Source of the DNA: Evtepia sp.
Lineage (GTDB): Bacteria > Bacillota > Clostridia > Oscillospirales > Oscillospiraceae
Length of the DNA stretch: 23,749 nucleotides
Assembly: GCA_020025735.1 (NCBI GenBank)
Contig: JAHHRP010000011.1
Span: 1-23,749, forward strand
Direction of reading: 5' to 3'
The position numbers were made by a program, and so were the translations under genes. A model generated the notes under the pieces. It had not been told where the DNA came from. It ran no database searches and saw nothing but the letters and a program-made list of their open reading frames with translations. Below are positions 21,797 through 23,749 of the stretch, in pieces (position 1 is the stretch's first letter; each line of letters begins with the position of its first letter).

Positions 21797-23200
21797 TCAC
21801 TGTCCGCTCTGGGCGGCGCGGCGGGCAATGGCACGGGCGGCGCGGACCCCAGAGGCACCCGCTTGAGCAAGTCCACGGGTAATGCCTGCCCCGTCTCCAG
21901 CAGCGAAGAAATTGGGCAGGGGCGTTTCCAGGTCTGCCGAGAGTTTGAGGCGGGCAGAGTAGAACTTTACTTCTGCACCATAGAGCAGGGTGTCATAGTT
22001 GGCGGTGCCTGGGGCCAGTTTGTCCAGGGCGTAGATCATTTCAATGATGTCATCCAGCTGCCGCTTGGGCAGGGCCAGAGAGAGGTCTCCGGGAATGGCA
22101 GCAGAGAGTGTTGGATGGGTGGTGGATTTGCTCATCCGGTGTGCATTGGAGCGTACCCCGCGCACCAGATCCCCAAAGCGTTGGACCAACACCCCTCCGG
22201 CGAGCATATTGGATAAGGAGGCAATGTGTTTGCCGTACCGATACGGTTCGTCAAAGGGTTCGGTAAAGTGGTTGGAGACTAGGAGGGCAAAATTGGTGTT
22301 CTCGCTGCGCAACTTGGGATCGGAGTAGCTGTGACCGTTGACGGTGTGGATGCCCTCCACGTTTTCTGCGACCACATGGCCATAGGGGTTCATGCAGAAG
22401 GTGCGCACTTGATCGCCATACTGCTTGGTGCGGTAGATGAGCTTGGACTCATAGACCACGTCTGTGATATGCTCGAACACAAGAGCAGGGAGTTCCACCC
22501 GCACACCGATGTCGATTTGGTTGTTGGACATCGGCAGGCCAAGCTGGCGGCATTGTCCGGCGAACCACTCAGCGCCTGATCGGCCGGGGGCAGCGATGAG
22601 GAATTTGGCTGCGTACTGGTCCCCGCCGGCGGTTTCCAGGCAGTAGCCGCCTTCTGTCTGCCGGATGGCGGTGACAGTGGTGTGAAACTGGAAGGAGATG
22701 TTTTTTCTCAAATCTTCATAGATGTTGGTGAGGATTCGCAGATTGTTTTCCGTGCCCAGGTGCTTCACGCGGGCCTGGAGAAGGTGCAGGTCCGATTCCA
22801 GGGCTTTTTTCCGAAGGGCCTGCGCGGCTGGGGTGTCGGTGGAGAAAACTTCTCGGGTGGCACCATGGGCAGTGTTGATTTCGTCCACATAGTCGATTAA
22901 GGCCATAACCTCTTGTGCAGGGATGAAATCGGTGAGCCAGCCACCGAAAGCGGTGGTGAAGTTGTACTTTCCGTCAGAGAAAGCGCCAGCGCCGCCGAAG
23001 CCGCACATTGTGTGGCAAACCTTGCAGTCGGTACATTCTGTGACCTTTCCGGCCACGATGGGGCAGCTGCGATGATAGATGTCTGCGCCTTGGTCCACGA
23101 TCAGCACATTCATCCCTGGACAGCGGTGGACCAGTTCATAGCCAGCAAACACGCCAGCTTCTCCACAGCCCAGGATCACGGTGTCATAAGTCTTCAGCAT
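21797..23200 (-). CDS. FAD-dependent oxidoreductase (COG2509-like) with cysteine cluster
   Basis: 467 residues. The N-terminal dinucleotide-binding fold has GCGEAG (11-16), the acidic end of strand 2 at Asp36, and the C-terminal FAD motif FFAAGDGAGITRGLAQAGASG (about 430-452). Near the N-terminus is a dense cysteine set: Cys46, and Cys56-x2-Cys59-x2-Cys62-x3-Cys66 (CTDCKVCHTMC), followed by GFGGAGAFSDGKYN. That layout matches a ferredoxin-type [4Fe-4S] pattern, in a position where relatives have fewer cysteines as I recall. The family is annotated as uncharacterised FAD-dependent dehydrogenases; substrate is unknown. The start ATG (complement 23198-23200) has AAAAGGA about ten bases upstream. 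It has its own promoter, separate from lexA. Confidence 0.88.
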   Translation of the reverse strand: MLKTYDTVILGCGEAGVFAGYELVHRCPGMNVLIVDQGADIYHRSCPIVAGKVTECTDCKVCHTMCGFGGAGAFSDGKYNFTTAFGGWLTDFIPAQEVMALIDYVDEINTAHGATREVFSTDTPAAQALRKKALESDLHLLQARVKHLGTENNLRILTNIYEDLRKNISFQFHTTVTAIRQTEGGYCLETAGGDQYAAKFLIAAPGRSGAEWFAGQCRQLGLPMSNNQIDIGVRVELPALVFEHITDVVYESKLIYRTKQYGDQVRTFCMNPYGHVVAENVEGIHTVNGHSYSDPKLRSENTNFALLVSNHFTEPFDEPYRYGKHIASLSNMLAGGVLVQRFGDLVRGVRSNAHRMSKSTTHPTLSAAIPGDLSLALPKRQLDDIIEMIYALDKLAPGTANYDTLLYGAEVKFYSARLKLSADLETPLPNFFAAGDGAGITRGLAQAGASGVRAARAIARRAAQSGQ

Positions 23201-23269
23201 GATATCCCAATCCTTTTCTCAGATGTTACGCGCGGATGCGCCGCGATAGAATGGATCCAAAACGAATTT

Positions 23270-23297
23270 ATTCTACCACAACGGGGAGGCTTGTCAA
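23270..23297 (-). promoter_or_regulatory. Sigma-A promoter of the FAD oxidoreductase gene
   Basis: On the minus strand, TTGACA (complement 23292-23297) and TAGAAT (complement 23270-23275) are separated by 16 bases, just past the lexA terminator. A leader of about 60 bases would precede the start codon. Confidence 0.8.
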
Positions 23298-23311
23298 GGA
23301 AAGACAGGCAA

Positions 23312-23337
23312 AAGACGCTGCCATAAGGCAGCGTCTT
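23312..23337 (-). terminator. Intrinsic terminator of lexA
   Basis: A perfect 11-bp inverted repeat (23312-23322 with 23327-23337) with a 4-base loop; read on the minus strand it ends in TCTTTT. It lies just after the lexA stop. Confidence 0.88.
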
Positions 23338-23346
23338 GGCGGAAAC

Positions 23347-23749
23347 TCAGTAGCGGCGCAGCAGAGCGACAACCTTACCGATGATCCTGGCATGGGTGCC
23401 ATCAATGGGCTGATAATCAGGATTTGCGGGCAGGAGCCAGACCTTCCCGTTTTTTCGGGAGAGGGTTTTTACAGTGGCTTCATCCTCAAATAAGGCTACG
23501 ACAATTTCTCCGTTTGCAGCCTGCTCCTGTTGGTGGACGATGACTAGATCGCCAGAATGAATCCCTGCCTCCAGCATGGACTCGCCCCGGACCCGCAGGG
23601 CGAAAAACTCCTCTGGGTGAGGACCGGTTTGGTAAGGAACGTATTCCTCGACGTGTTCTTCTGCCAAGATGGGGGAGCCTGCGGCGACATTTCCCACTAC
23701 GGGGACGTGATTGGGGCCGGGACAGGGGTCTCCGGGGAAGGTGATGGAG
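23347..23749 (-). CDS. lexA: LexA repressor, partial (N-terminus beyond the window)
   Basis: The C-terminal peptidase domain and linker of LexA are present; the reading frame is open to the window edge, so the DNA-binding N-terminal domain is cut off. The linker reads FPGDPCPGPNHVPVVGNVAAG, with the Ala-Gly self-cleavage site in VAAGSP. The serine nucleophile is in RVRGESM and the lysine of the Ser-Lys dyad in EATVK, 37 residues later. LexA represses SOS genes and cuts itself when RecA filaments form on damaged DNA. The GTG at complement 23695-23697 is internal and not a true start. The gene ends at the terminator at 23312-23337. Confidence 0.95.
   Translation of the reverse strand, partial: SITFPGDPCPGPNHVPVVGNVAAGSPILAEEHVEEYVPYQTGPHPEEFFALRVRGESMLEAGIHSGDLVIVHQQEQAANGEIVVALFEDEATVKTLSRKNGKVWLLPANPDYQPIDGTHARIIGKVVALLRRY

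Noticed and set aside
1..23749. CRISPR array, tRNA, rRNA, insertion sequence or prophage genes
   Set aside because: No regular repeat-spacer pattern, cloverleaf-like segment, transposase or phage protein was seen on reading both strands.

Overview
The window looks like chromosomal DNA from a Gram-positive anaerobe of the class Clostridia, probably the Oscillospiraceae (Flavonifractor, Lawsonibacter or Intestinimonas-like). This is inferred from gene content (RapZ/WhiA, DUF4364, DUF896, YlmH, a C_GCAxxG_C_C protein, a clostridial-type short SerA, a biosynthetic thiolase and tandem universal stress proteins). Strong AAGGAGG ribosome binding sites, sigma-A type TTGACA/TATAAT promoters and fairly GC-rich codons fit as well. 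I see no prophage, transposon, CRISPR array, rRNA or tRNA.

Layout. Positions 56-7679 (+): rapZ, whiA, a C_GCAxxG_C_C redox-type protein behind a structured leader, dnaE (replicative polymerase) and a cardiolipin synthase, closed by a perfect bidirectional terminator. Positions 7791-8862 (-): a DUF4364 winged-helix protein whose start lies inside the end of an unrecognised 191-residue protein. Positions 9002-14726 (+): a small membrane-anchored protein, a thiolase with its own consensus promoter and terminator, then a serC-serA-gamma-carbonic anhydrase unit and a C39-peptidase-like protein of unknown function. Positions 14878-16350 (-): ylmH, a DUF896 protein and a MIF/4-OT-like tautomerase. 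Positions 16543-19070 (+): a lipid kinase and three tandem universal stress proteins. Positions 19159-23749 (-): the 5' part of lexA runs off the right edge, followed by an FAD oxidoreductase with a ferredoxin-like cysteine cluster, mnmE, and a DUF2238-like membrane protein.

How the genes fit together. Most of the window is housekeeping: cell-wall and division control (RapZ, WhiA), replication and repair (DnaE, LexA), membrane lipids (cardiolipin synthase, lipid kinase), serine synthesis (SerC converts 3-phosphohydroxypyruvate made by SerA to phosphoserine), tRNA wobble modification (MnmE) and acetyl-CoA condensation (thiolase, the entry step toward butyrate). Points worth a second look are the three stress proteins sharing a remodelled ATP loop, an insertion in the thiolase, back-to-back overlapping promoters with TGTCAA repeats, DnaA-box-like sites upstream of mnmE, the missing yvcK between rapZ and whiA, and two unrecognised genes. 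I found no convincing new multi-gene defence or mobile system.
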